Shown here: piece after piece, positions 21,931 to 34,380 of the stretch
Position numbering within the stretch: position 1 is the first letter of the stretch
Layout of the letters: every line of letters begins with the position of its first letter
NCBI RefSeq assembly: GCF_019649055.1
Contig: NW_026570280.1
Coordinates: 372,001 to 436,000 of the forward strand
From: Paramacrobiotus metropolitanus
Lineage: Eukaryota; Tardigrada; Eutardigrada; Parachela; Macrobiotidae
DNA length: 64,000 nucleotides
Reading direction: 5' to 3'
Notes under the pieces: generated by a model
Seen by the model: the letters and a program-made list of their open reading frames with translations, nothing else
Told to the model about the DNA's origin: nothing
Databases searched by the model: none
Made by a program: the position numbers and the translations under genes

Positions 21931-24900
21931 GTCAAATGAATAGTTTAATAACTCGCTCATGAACGCTCGAAGTATAAACTGGCAGCACATTAATTTCCAT
22001 GAAAAGCAAATGAATATTAGCAACTGGAGCGGGTGGGATGCACAGACTTAACCGGTCATCAACGTGCACAAATTCGAACAGTTTCGATTTTTTATTTCAA
22101 TAATACAGATTACAGAGCAGCAAAAAATCAAACAAAAAGCAAGTCGGGCGATCAGGATACATTCGAGTAGTCTGCCACGTGGGGGCCGGCGAAGAGCAAA
22201 AAAATAGTCAATAAAGCGCACACATATAAATCTGATAGGCAGTTACTATTTTAATCATCACTTTTCTAGAGTCATGCTGACCTGTTAATAACATTTCGGT
22301 AGAACGCGAGGTTTGTATGCTTTCCTTGAGTGGCTTACAGAAAAGCACCGTATGATGTAGAAAAGTGCATGACTGCTCTTGGAAATGACTTTCGGCGCGG
22401 ACTGATAAAAACGTCTGAGTAGTTACATTTTAGCGGGTTCAGTGCAAAAATTGTCCGCAATTTATAAAATTTTGCTTGGAAAATACAGAATACCGGTCTC
22501 AGCTGACAGGAATTTGTCGGCGACTGAGCTTCTTTTTTTAATCATTACACCTATTAAAAAGCGATGATGTATGTTTTTCCTTTACGTTAGAAAGGTCATA
22601 CTTCAATCAAATAATTAATGTCAATGCTGCGAATGTGCATACGGAGCTGTACATTAATTACTGAAAACTCAATTCGAAGAATCTGTCGTGCGTGCCTTGC
22701 ACCGATTCGAACCGTATTCCGATGTCCGGTCAGTGTTAATTTTTACCAGTGTTGTTCTGCGAGCAACTGACCCCTCGCTAACGGGAAGCGCTTATGAACT
22801 TACAGGGCAATGCGTAGTTTCTTTTTCTTCTCGCACCAACGTGTATTTGTACCAGTGGTTGCTGGACCTTGACAGTCAGCTCAATGTTCACCGACACCAA
22901 CCATTCGTACAAATACATACATACATGTAGTCGGGATAATTCGCCGGCACACCTGTGTCGTGGGGATTTGCACAACCTGCAGAATAAAGCCGTAACATAC
23001 ACATACAGATATATCGTACGAGAAACGAGAATAAAAATAAATAAACAGGAAATAACAAAATCAGCCAATAAGAAAAACTTTTACCAGTTAATTACTTGGA
23101 GTCTACGCTGCTGAAAACAGTCCAAGGGTGAAGATATGTATCGGATTGAATGGTGCATATTAAAGATGACCTTTCGCCGCCGCTACACGGTCTGGTGTCG
23201 GACGGGGAACGTCGGTCGGTAGTTCGTCGCGGGAAACCACACTCGAATCCCAACGGAAAGGAATGTCGAGCTTCGGCTGTGAGCGCTGTCGACGAACCAG
23301 ATCCAGATCAGACGGCGCTCGCGACGGATCCAGGTCACCGGCGCGGGTTCTGGTTAATGAGCACCGCGGCTGTTCCGCATGGCGTCTCACCCCATCTGTG
23401 TATAGATGGGGGCAGACCAGCTGCACAACGCAATGTGGTCTGTGTGTGGATACGTATTCCGCTATAATCCCTACACTGCATCAGGATCCGGGAAGCAGCG
23501 AGTTCAGCCTCTCATTTTCAACGATGATGTTCGCTGATGTACAACCGTCGTTAAAAATGAGAGTCTGCTCATTGCTCAATAAAAACATAATACATTCTGA
23601 TGGGCTTGATAAAACTTATTATGGATTCATATATTATTACTTTCATTAAACTTTTTCTTTTATCATTTTCTTGCCATTTATGTATATATTTAATTTTAGG
23701 TGACATGTATGCTGAACGCAACAACCACAGGTCTCATTAAATTTTTGATTTTGAAATTTTATCGAAATAATTTGTGTGTATGTAAATGAAAGATTTTGTT
23801 GTTATTTACTTGCGGTTTTATCAGTTACCGCAAGAAGAGTTTTAGCTACGGCACCTTTTCGAATTTAATTGCGCATGCATCGACGGATGGATTTCTCTTG
23901 GCCAAGAATGCCGGATGAACATCATACTTGGAAACATCCACTAATAACTTATTAGTGGAAGGATACAAGTGAAGAGAATGCGTGATTAGTATCTGTAATA
24001 AGGCATTTTCTTCATTTGGATCCAATGTATCCCATGACAGCACTGCAGCACTTTGCGCCACGAATTTTCAAGCAATCGATGTGAGAAAACTATACGCGGC
24101 AGCACACTGCTTCCGGCAGGAATAAATGGATTACGCACACGGCGTCAGCATAATCCACAGTGGTCAGTGCAAAAGTAAATAACGGTATAAACTGCTCAGC
24201 GTAGCTGAACGCGAAGTTTCGACATTAATCTAGTGGCGATTGACGTGGACTGCGATCACAAACAGCATCGAAATTTAACACAAACCACACTCGTGTCCAT
24301 CAAGCAGAAATAGAAGCCGAATGTGTGGAGATGAATCAAGTGCAGAGTGCCTCACTTGTAATTAACAATGTGGTCCGGAAGCGCCATGCAGTAGCTGTGA
24401 CCTTTGTGCCTGCTTCCGGCAAAAACTCCGCTACGGCTTACGGCGTCCAGACACGGCTGCCGGTCCTTGTCTAAGCTGTGCATCAACTCCAGGTGCAAAT
24501 GATCTATTATCGCCAACGGTGCACAGCCCTGGAAAACCCTTGCCAAGTTGGTAGTTTTCGAAAAACTTACTTCGCAGAACTTTCCCACGCTTCACTGTAT
24601 TTAATTAGGGAGGAATTGCTAATGCTGGCTCAAAGTGCGAGTGATGTCATTGATGACCGGTAATTTATGTGGCTAATGTAAAATAGCTGCCGGGTTTTGT
24701 GAAACAGTCAGCTCACATTAGGCGCAGACATACGAAAACGACGATCCAAAGTACAATATCCCGGCATTTGCTATAATTATATGAGCCCAAACCCAAAAAA
24801 AGTCATGTACGTAACGACTGCAAATATAAACAATTATGAGTAATTACTAAAAGCAAAAATAATTAATATGCAGTAACGGTGTACAAATAAATGAATTTTG

Positions 24901-24937
24901 ATTGCATTTACTGTAAATGTAATACAGATAGACATTG
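21931..24937. repeat. Dispersed repeat family R, copy 5
   Basis: This is the longest copy. Landmarks are GGAGCGGGTGGGATGCACAG (22027), TCAGCTGACAGGAATTTGTC (22498), CAACGTGTATTTGTACCAG (22838), CAGTCCAAGGGTGAAG (23118), CACCCCATCTGTGTATAGAT (23389), GGATTTCTCTTGGCCAAGAA (23887), GTGACCTTTGTGCCTGCTTC (24398) and CTGCCGGTCCTTGTC (24459). The segment 24200-24870 is nearly identical to 27570-28400, so copies 5 and 6 share a recent common source. A transposon relic begins at its right edge. Confidence 0.7.
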
Positions 24938-24939
24938 TA

Positions 24940-26078
24940 CAGCCCTGGGCAGCCAAGTTCGGGCAGTTTTTACAAAAAAATTACCATAGGCCAGCCATCA
25001 ACAAATAAATATTTTTTTTTTGAATTGTACATGTTTGTCGTATGTGTCCAGCATCTATTACACTTGGGCTCCCTACGTTGGGATCGTGTTTCGATGCACA
25101 AAATTTCGGTCAAAATTAAGGCACACCGGATTCAAAATGCACTCCGACCCATCACCGTAGAACGTTTTCTCCCGCTTAAAATCCTATAAAAAATTTCGCT
25201 GATGTTCCAACCCAAAAGTGACAAACCTACTTCGTGTGCCAAATAATCCTGCTACGAAATACACCTGACACCATTCTATTCCCCCCAAGCATGCGTGACC
25301 TTTGCAGTTCAAAGTGAGGCACTGTCGAAGTGGAGGGTGACCTTCTTTGCACGCCCGCCGAGCAACGACAAAGTATTATAAATTGCCTTACTGATAAAAT
25401 CTCGTGTGAAAGGTACATAGCGTCAATTCTAGCTAATTCATCCGCAGAACAAACCCCGGACTTTGCTTTCCGGCTAACCTTGAAAGCAAGCATAACCTTT
25501 TCTGGCCACCGCTTCGTAAGTTTTTCCTTCTGTTTGTCCAGCACTCCCATCTTCCTCAGTATGTGTTAGATATTCCTGTTCATAATAAATTTCCCTAATG
25601 CAAACCATGTCTATTTCAGGGAGCATATCAGTACGTTGTTACAGCTAAATACCGTAGATCTGTGCGCTAGGCAATCACATTCTTCGTTGAGCACTTTATA
25701 ACATACAAGTCTATGGGAGACAAACATAGTTTCGCGGGTACCTCAACTTCAAGCACTGATCGCGCAAAAAGTTTTTGCTATCCCATAACATATGCGTTCC
25801 GGCTCACTCAACAGTTTCCAGAGACGGCCTCTTGAAGATGTCGGCTGCTGAATATTCTATAGAAGGGCGGTTATATGCACTGAAAAAATGACTACCACCC
25901 CAAAACCTTGATCCTTGCTGGGCTCGTTACTGACTCATCAAAATGTGCCGGTTTTTATACTGCTGGATTTGCAATAAAACACTACACTGGAAAACAGCAC
26001 AATGACGAAGAAAACGGCTAGGAACAATATTTTGGAATTTAATTAAAACAACTGCCCGAGCTTGGCTGGCCAGGGCTG
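24940..26078. mobile_element. TA-flanked inverted-repeat transposon relic (Tc1/mariner-like ends), 1139 bp
   Basis: The ends are inverted repeats of about 33 bp. The left starts CAGCCCTGGGCAGCCAAG (24940) and the right is its near complement ending CCAGGGCTG (26078). Both sides are flanked by TA (24938-24939 and 26079-26080), the hallmark duplication of the Tc1/mariner superfamily. The related repeat end at 28431-28444 shows the uninterrupted flank GCAGATAGACATTGTA. A 107-codon minus frame (25227-25550) has no visible DDE/DDD motifs, so the element is non-autonomous or its transposase has decayed. Confidence 0.75.
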
Positions 26079-26080
26079 TA

Positions 26081-26961
26081 CGATGATGAGATACGACAAC
26101 CTTCAAAAATCAAATTGCAAAAAAAGCAAAATCAGGCAACTAAAGACTTTCGGTAATTATGTGTTGGGAGGCCTTATCCTGTGCTGGGAGCAGTCCAAAG
26201 GTGAAGGGGTACCGGATTGATTGGTACATTTTAAAAACAAGCTAGCGTCGCCGTTGTACGTCCCCGTTCGGCGCCGGGCCGAAAAACGGCCATGTTCCAC
26301 TGTTTTGCCCGGGGCTGAAGAAATAGTCACTTTCCCACGCGGTAGTCCGCACCGGCATGGTGCGCAATTCTGGAGATAGTACATCTGTACATGGCTGCGA
26401 GGAGGGGTTGTGGGGATTCGGTTCCTGTGCGATCAGTTGATGAACTGCCGGATCCAGACCACCGCATCCTGGTATAACGAGCACCGGGTGTCGCGCAAAT
26501 TGCGTCCCACCCCATCGGTGTATAGATGGGGCCAGACGAGCTGCACAACGCAGGGTGGTCGGTACGTGGATACATATTCCGCTGTAATCCCTGTATTTCA
26601 TCAGGACGGCCGGGAAGCAGACGGAGCAAAGTTCACACTCTGGTGTTCAACGAGGATGTTCGCTGATGAACAACCGCCGTTATAGACGAGAGTCTGCTCA
26701 TTGCACAATAAAAAATCATACATTCCTTTGCACAAGTTCATAAAATTTGTTATTAAAGTGCATAATTGTCACCGTTGTTTACGGAGGATTAATTTCCTGT
26801 GTACTCGTAAACAGAAACAAACGTTTTTTTTTATAATTATTAAAAAACCGCGTATGATTGAGCTCGAGCTGCTTAAAATATTAAATCAATTACTGTTGAT
26901 TTATGAAGCATTAATACATTAATGCACAACATATTATAATCTCATATATTATGTACACTGA

Positions 26962-27006
<45 letters not shown>

Positions 27007-28440
27007 AATATGTATAAAACATTTGTCCTTTGAATATTTTCTTGCCGTTTATGTATAGATTTAATTTTACATGACATGTATGCTGAACGCAACTAACCAT
27101 AAGTCTCAGTCTGATTTTGAAAATTTAATCGAAATAAGTAATTTGCTTATAAATGGAAGGTTTCTTATTATTTACCTGCGGTTCCATCAGTTACAGAAAG
27201 AGAAATTTTACGCAGTTACTGTACGTATACGTACCTTCTCGAATTTAACTGCGCATTCATCGACAGATGGATTTCTATATTGCCAAGAATGCCGGATGGA
27301 CATTATCATACTGGGAAACATCCACTAGTAACTTGTTAGTGGATGGACATTGGACACAAACGAAGAACACGCTGTTTAGTAATAAGGCATTTTCTTCATT
27401 TGCATCCAATGTATTATATCCCCCGCCGCACCTGCAGCACTCTGCACCCCGAATTTTCAAGCAGTCGATGTAACAAAACTGTACAGATACGTCAGCACAT
27501 TGCTTCGGGCAGGAATATATGGATTACGCTCACGGCGTCAACATTATCCACAGTGGGCATGGCAAAAGTAAATAACGGTTCAAATTGCTCAGCGTAGCTG
27601 AACGCGAAGTTTCGACATTAATCTAGTGGCGATTGACGTGGACTGCGATCACAAACAGCATCGAAATTTAACACAAACCACACTCTTGTCCATCAAGCAG
27701 AAACAGCCGCCAAATTTGTGGAGATAAATCAAGTGCAGAGTACCTCACTTATATTTAACAGTGTGGTCCGGAAGCGCGATGCAGTAGCTGTGATAAATTG
27801 ATAAAAACGCTATGACCTTTGGGCCTGCTTCCGGAAAACACTCCGCTACGGCTTACGGCGTCCAGACACGGCTGCCGGTCCTTGTCTAAGCTGTGCATCA
27901 ACTCCAGGTGCAAATGATCTATTATCGCCAACGGTGCACAGCCCTGGAAAACCCTTGCCAAGTTGGTAGTTTTCGAAAAACTTACTTCGCAGAACTTTCC
28001 CACGCTTTACTGTATTTAATTAGGGAGGAATTGCTAATTCTAATCCAAAGTGCAAGTGATGTCATTGTTGACCGGTAATATATGTGACTAATGTAAATAA
28101 CTGCCAGGTTTCGTGATAAACAGTCTGCTTAAATTAGGCGCTGACATATACAATGGACTTCATAAAAGTGATAACACAAAGCCACCCGTATGCATAGCGC
28201 TATCGGCTGTAAGTGTAACCACATTTATGAAGTCCATTGTACGAAAACGACGATCCCAAGTGTAATGTCCCGGCATTTGCTATAATTATATGAGCCCAAA
28301 AAGAGCCATGTACGTAACGATTGAAAATATAAACAATTATGAGTAATTACTACAAGCAAAAATAATTAATATGAAGTAACGATGTACAAATAAATGAATT
28401 TTGATTGCATTTACTGTAAAATATGTAATGCAGATAGACA
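26081..28440. repeat. Dispersed repeat family R, copy 6, with TA microsatellites
   Basis: Landmarks are GGAGGCCTTATCCTG (26170), GTAGTCCGCACCGGCATGG (26342), CACCCCATCGGTGTATAGAT (26509), GGATTTCTATATTGCCAAGA (27268), CGCTATGACCTTTGGGCC (27810), CTGCCGGTCCTTGTC (27871) and GGCATTTGCTATAATTATAT (28271). A TA run fills 26965-27004 and another begins at 28444. An 89-bp mini-element is inserted at 28151. No conserved frame is seen. Confidence 0.7.
28151..28239. mobile_element. 89-bp TA-flanked mini-element (MITE)
   Basis: The 16-bp terminal inverted repeats are CAATGGACTTCATAAA (28151-28166) and its exact complement (28224-28239). TA flanks both sides (28149-28150 and 28240-28241). The sister repeat reads GACATACGAAAACG with a single TA at 24731-24732, so the pre-insertion site is directly visible. 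TA duplication points to Tc1/mariner machinery. Confidence 0.9.
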
Positions 28441-28442
28441 TT

Positions 28443-28468
<26 letters not shown>

Positions 28469-28474
<6 letters not shown>

Positions 28475-28841
28475 TTATATATAATTTACTACCTATATTA
28501 TATGTATACAAGAAACAGCCTCGGCTTCGCCTCCGCGTTTCTTGGGTTCTAAACTCCTTGGCCGGTTTACGGATTGTGTTTTATTTTTATAAAAAAAAAT
28601 TTTATAAAAAAATGGATGTTTTGGCTTCGTGCAGTCGAACGCAATTACTTTGACTTTACAGATCATTTTTTGTTAAATTTTCTTAGCGAAAAACCATCCG
28701 AATCTAATCATCCACGAGAGTATCACATTACAAACTAAAAGGACGCTAAGACTGGACAGTGGTGCTAGATAGGTCACCCATTAAGAACTTAGCAGGCCCT
28801 GCTCTACTTTGCACAGTAATATTGCAGTTTGGTCATACGTT
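28469..28841. other. Intergenic
   Basis: A TA run ends at about 28468. The remainder to the minisatellite has no recognised gene. Confidence 0.5.
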
Positions 28842-29044
28842 CACCTAACGGGCTCTGTGCACTGGATAGCTTTGGTAGCTCGGTCACCCACCTACCTAAC
28901 GGGATCTATGCAAAGGACAGTAGTGGTAGCTCGGTCACTAGATCACTTAACGGAGTTTGTGCACTGGACAGTAGTGGTATATCAGTACTCTTTCACCTAA
29001 CGGGTTCTGGGCACTGGACAGTGGTGATAGCTCGGTCACGTACT
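28842..29044. repeat. 51-bp minisatellite, four units
   Basis: Units start at about 28842, 28893, 28944 and 28994, each with the pattern CACCTAACGGG.TCTG.GCA followed by CTGGACAGT..TGGTAGCTCG. The 50-51-bp spacing equals 17 codons, and one plus frame reads repeated HLTGSVHWTVVVARS-like peptides, but no start or gene context supports a protein. A fifth, partial unit begins at 29045. Confidence 0.75.
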
Positions 29045-30118
<1,074 letters not shown>

Positions 30119-30642
30119 AATCATTATGTGACACTTCTCTCCGTGTGAAAGGACTGTCCGCAGTCCATAACTAGACAAGAAAAGCAGAAAAGCTAGTCAA
30201 CCAGCAATACGATAAAGCAGCTATTTTTGCGTTTTGAAATTTTCAAAACACATCCAAGAAACAACACGTATTATTATGCAATAATATTTATAATTGATAC
30301 GGTTATAAGAAATATAGGTAATACAGCGGAATAATTTTTTGTATTTTTATTTTCGTAACGCTTTTAGGGAAAACCCGGGTTAAACCAAATTTTCATTTTA
30401 TAAATGTTTTTGGATTTAGATTCCCTGACTCATTGCGGTGCTTACGATGATGTCATTTGGTCGCACTTGAACTTGAACTTTGATCCGCGGTCAACAATAC
30501 ACCAAAACCACAACACCACACCGTATTCACGAAATTAAACAGAAAATCCTATTCTCTGAGGCAAGGTCTGTACGAAAAATTCATTTGCTCATTTCCAAGA
30601 TCTTATTTCGCTGGTTTCAAACACCGTTTGTTCGCCTGTCTA
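30119..30642. other. Intergenic, no recognised feature
   Basis: AT-rich DNA; only short frames. Confidence 0.5.
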
Positions 30643-30882
30643 TAACACGCGCTTAGCGTCCACTTCTTCTCCCCATGTTGCAATTTTTCGTACACTTGTA
30701 CAGACGAGTTCATTGTTAATTTGTCTGAGTAGATTAGTACCATGTCTTGCGGTCAAGTCGCGTAACACGCGCTTAGCGTCCACTTCTTCTCCCCATGTTG
30801 CAATTTTTCGTACACTTGTACAGACGAGTTCATTGTTAATTTGTCTGAGTAGATTAGTACCATGTCTTGCGGTCAAGTCGCG
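30643..30882 (-). repeat. Perfect 120-bp tandem duplication, in frame on minus strand
   Basis: 30643-30762 is repeated exactly at 30763-30882. Since 120 is 40 codons, one minus-strand frame runs through both copies with the peptide TARHGTNLLRQINNEL, then VCTSVRKIATWGEEVDAKRV, repeated. A stop follows the second copy (TAG near 30639-30641). Upstream on the minus strand a GTAAGT donor-like hexamer sits near 30888-30893. I do not recognise the peptide. It may be a decayed exon with a very recent duplication, or chance. Confidence 0.6.
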
Positions 30883-33869
30883 TACTTACGGCTCAACACC
30901 TCGTTAACCAGTGATGCGCCCAAAGCTAGAGTTGTTACGCGGCGGCTCTGTATCGACGTCATCGCCCATGACCGAAGTTTTGCTGCAGCGACGGGATTGC
31001 TGATCAGACACTTTTATTTTATTAAGAACCTTGTTGTTGTTTTTTTTGAAGATTTTTAGCGATCACACTCACCTCGACATTTAGCAAACAAACTGCTGCA
31101 CCAGCATCGTCGTAGGGGATTTTAATTAATAAATTTCAAATCTTGACCCAGAAAACAGATCTCCAGCTAATCACGAAAATACAATGCGTTAACCATGACC
31201 ATAATGCAGGCCACCTAATACGATCACTCACTGATCATTGCAAGGCGGTAATGACTGATAAAAATCGGCGACCTAAAGCTTCAGGTAGCGAACCTAATAT
31301 AACTGGGTTCCCAGGGATAAAACCGGGTCTATCTTCACGAACCAAAATTTTTTTTAAATTTCGAATTTAAATCTGACAATTAACGAACGAAATTTTTGGA
31401 CCAATATTTGTGATAAATTTTCTCCGAAAAGTATTGCGATCGTTATTATTGAAATATTTGAGGGCTTAATCCTGACCATTCTAAATCTGACTAATTACAA
31501 GCTAGAGCTTGACATAATTTAATTATGTAAGCAAAATATAGGAATAGACAAAATAAAATACAATATTTTGAAATTTTGCAATATATGTTTTTGGAAATTT
31601 TAACTTATTTGCTGGCTGACTTTACATAAGCGATAAAACAAGGCTAATGCCAAGTGATTATACTGAGCTGTTGGTTAATGGTCCTCCGTTATCAAAGGAG
31701 CCAGCGTCCATAGCAATACGGAAACGACGTAAAGAGACGAAATGGTCAGGGAACACAGGTGGAATCCAAACGGTATCCGTCCATCCACAGTAATTGGTCC
31801 AACGCGAGAAATGATTCGGTCAGCTGTAAGGAGTTCACGGGTGTGTCCGCGCAGGAAATAGTGTGTTGATCCAAGCCTAATTGAGCCGGTCGGCTTACAT
31901 TAGGCTTGTGGATTACAAGGTGGTGCAGGCCCAAAGGAGGCTGAACACAGAACGCATTTGCCTGGAATGACACTTACAAGCGCTAACTAAAAAGACAAAT
32001 TCACGGCGCAACTTTGCTTCCGTAAATGGAATGCAGTTCTCATTTTTACGGCCTCTTGTATAATTTTCACAATTGCCGGTAGAGCGTTACACTTTCGGCA
32101 ATTTTTGATAGCTGTTATGATTCGCAATAAAATTTTCAATGGCAAAATATATTCAGTCATAAATGAAAAGTTTGAAATAAACTTGTTTTTGTTTGAAATC
32201 AATGTAAATCCCAGTCTGCGCAGTCCTAAAATTTACAAAGAGCCGTTTGAAGAGAAATGAAACTCAATTTAGCACGTTGCAAGTAAATAAATGCATCTGG
32301 CACAATCCGCCGTTATGATCATGCAAATTTTTTTTAAATTTCCAACAGGAGTCATTCTTTGAACAACTTCATTCGCTAACACATTTCTCTCGAGCGTATA
32401 ACTTTTATATCAACGTATAATAACGGGCCTATGAGGGTTCAGATCTGCGAGCGCGTTGCAGTAAATGCGGAGGCTTTTCAAAATCATCGCGTTTCGCGGA
32501 ACACCAATGCTGCAGAAAACACTTACGAACATATACAAATACCATCCTGGAATTAAAATAACCATTCGAAAGAGTACAAATAAAAGCAATAAAATGTAGT
32601 TTTTCAAACACGCAATTATCAGGAGTATCGAACAATCAAAGACGCATTACTCATTGAGTTCCAAGATTAGAATCCTTTTTTTGGCTCTTTCAACCTTACA
32701 TAAACCAATCTGAGTTTAAGAAAACTCTTCAGTTTCGGGCACTCAAAATTCCAAATTAAACACAATATGCGTAGACGCTACTCGCACTTTATCACTACAC
32801 AGGGGATTCATTAAGATTCTGCCAACTTTTACTGCGGTCCATGGTATAGCTTCGCCGGTCTGAGTATACTCTTTTCAACTAAACGAACATTAACTTGACT
32901 CCGAGGCTTTTGCCTTTGATTAAACGCTACAATTCATTATTTTACCGGCTGGGTCTCCGGACGAGTCTGTAGTTCTTCCCCAAGGTGATACTAAAGTTTT
33001 AAAAGGAACGTGCACTTTCTTTTTAAACACTAAGTCAACATTTTTGTTAACCACGTATTCACCTGATTATTCGCTGCTATACGTCACCTACAGCGCAACG
33101 GTCTAAAGCTTTTAATTAATGTTTATTTAAATCAATGCAAATTTTAGTCTGCAGTTCTAGAGATAACAATGATTTATTTTGTTGCATATCAGAAACGTTA
33201 ATCCAGACTCGCACTCTGGTAGTTTTCAGCTATGCGAATAAAGTATGTACATTGGGCACAACGTTCGTCAAATCTGTCACCTTGACCTACTAGTTGTGTC
33301 TATCCAGTACCGTCGCTTTGCGGAGTCATTTATTCTCTGGCCAGTTCAACAATAAAAATTCCAAAAACACAAAAACAAACACGTGCATTTTCTCAAAATA
33401 AAATATCAAAAACAAAGAAAGCACACGTGCATTGCTTCAGATAATTCATTAGCCGATGTGCTTCTTCCTGGATAGATAATTATTGCAGAATCTATTACGT
33501 CGCTTTTATTCCTTCCCCTCTTTGACGAAAAACTTCATACAGTAAGTTTAAAAACCAGTTGTACGTTAGGTCGGATGCGTCAATGATTTGAGCCAGACAT
33601 TTTATGAAAGCAAATTATAAGTGAACAAAAGTAGATAAAAGCTTGGAAAGTTAAAAGGCTGAAACAAAACGGTTATTTTTTACTACATTTTAGACGGTCA
33701 TAACATTCCTACAAAACGATGCACTAAACGCATATTCACATGCAGTATTAAGGCAGGACAGTAATATTTTGAAAACGGAAAAGTCTCATAAACATTTTTT
33801 TAGTGTTTCATGAATAATCCAATACAACTTGGCATATATACAAGCATATATACAACAGCCTCATCAATA
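30883..33869. other. Three kilobases without recognised genes
   Basis: Only short frames occur. A weak duplicated block joins about 32185-32330 and 33115-33270 (shared AAATCAATG.AAAT..AGTCTGC, then GGCACAA). A 75-codon minus frame near 31746-31973 was considered and not recognised. Confidence 0.5.
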
Positions 33870-34380
33870 TCAGTGTGGCTGTCCCGGTGCACTTGCCGAA
33901 CGGGAAGGTGATCTGGCTTGCGTGGCCGAATGCTCACCGCTTGCCGAATGTTGACGTGCACCACCAATGTCAGTAGTGTTACGTTTACCCTTTTCAACAG
34001 GCCTGTAATTACGGCTATTTGGGTTTAAGTAACACACGGAATAAAGGTGACCAACCTTGTGGCAGTAGTTACAAGCACGGCTTTCGCGTTTACGTTTGGG
34101 CTTGGACGGCGCATTAAGCTGATTTAAAAGAGAACTGAACTCATTCAAAAGTTTGTTAACTTTGGCAACCATTGATAACAAAGCCGGAGTTTTAATAACT
34201 GTTACAGGCCCTAGTACATCGACGACCGGGCTACACGGAACCGAGTCCTTGAGGAGTTCGTGCTTCATGACTGCAACTGAATGCCGACGTGTACAAAGGT
34301 TTTCAGAAGATTTCATGGCCAACAAAAATGACTCAACCAAGATTTGACCTGCTTCTCCTGACTGGACAGTGGGAGGGTGG
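33870..34380 (-). pseudogene. Gag-like zinc-knuckle fragment of a retroelement
   Basis: The minus-strand frame, open from about 34380 to the stop at 33870, contains a basic patch (SKPKRKRES), a CCHC knuckle CNYCHKVGHLYSVC (C-x2-C-x4-H-x4-C, the retroviral nucleocapsid spacing) and a Ser/Arg-rich tail. The N-terminal half (GQILVESFLLAMKSSENL; PALLSMVAKVNKLLNEFSSL) is helical and resembles capsid-linker sequence, but I cannot place it in a family. It is not close to the Gag at 46546-47418. No pol, protease or LTR is visible nearby, so it is probably an isolated remnant; a domesticated gene is possible but unsupported. Confidence 0.6.

Noticed and set aside
9500-28500. CRISPR array
   Set aside because: Repeats are kilobase-sized and irregular, without short direct repeats and unique spacers; the genome is eukaryotic in character.
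28842-29044. Minisatellite as a repeat-containing protein gene (HLTGSVHWTVVVARS peptides)
   Set aside because: One of four units breaks the 51-bp period, no start or stop arrangement fits, and the inverted unit nearby points to DNA-level amplification.
30643-30893. Confident multi-exon gene on the minus strand at the 120-bp duplication
   Set aside because: Only a single donor-like hexamer and a short peptide support it; no second exon or homologue is recognised.
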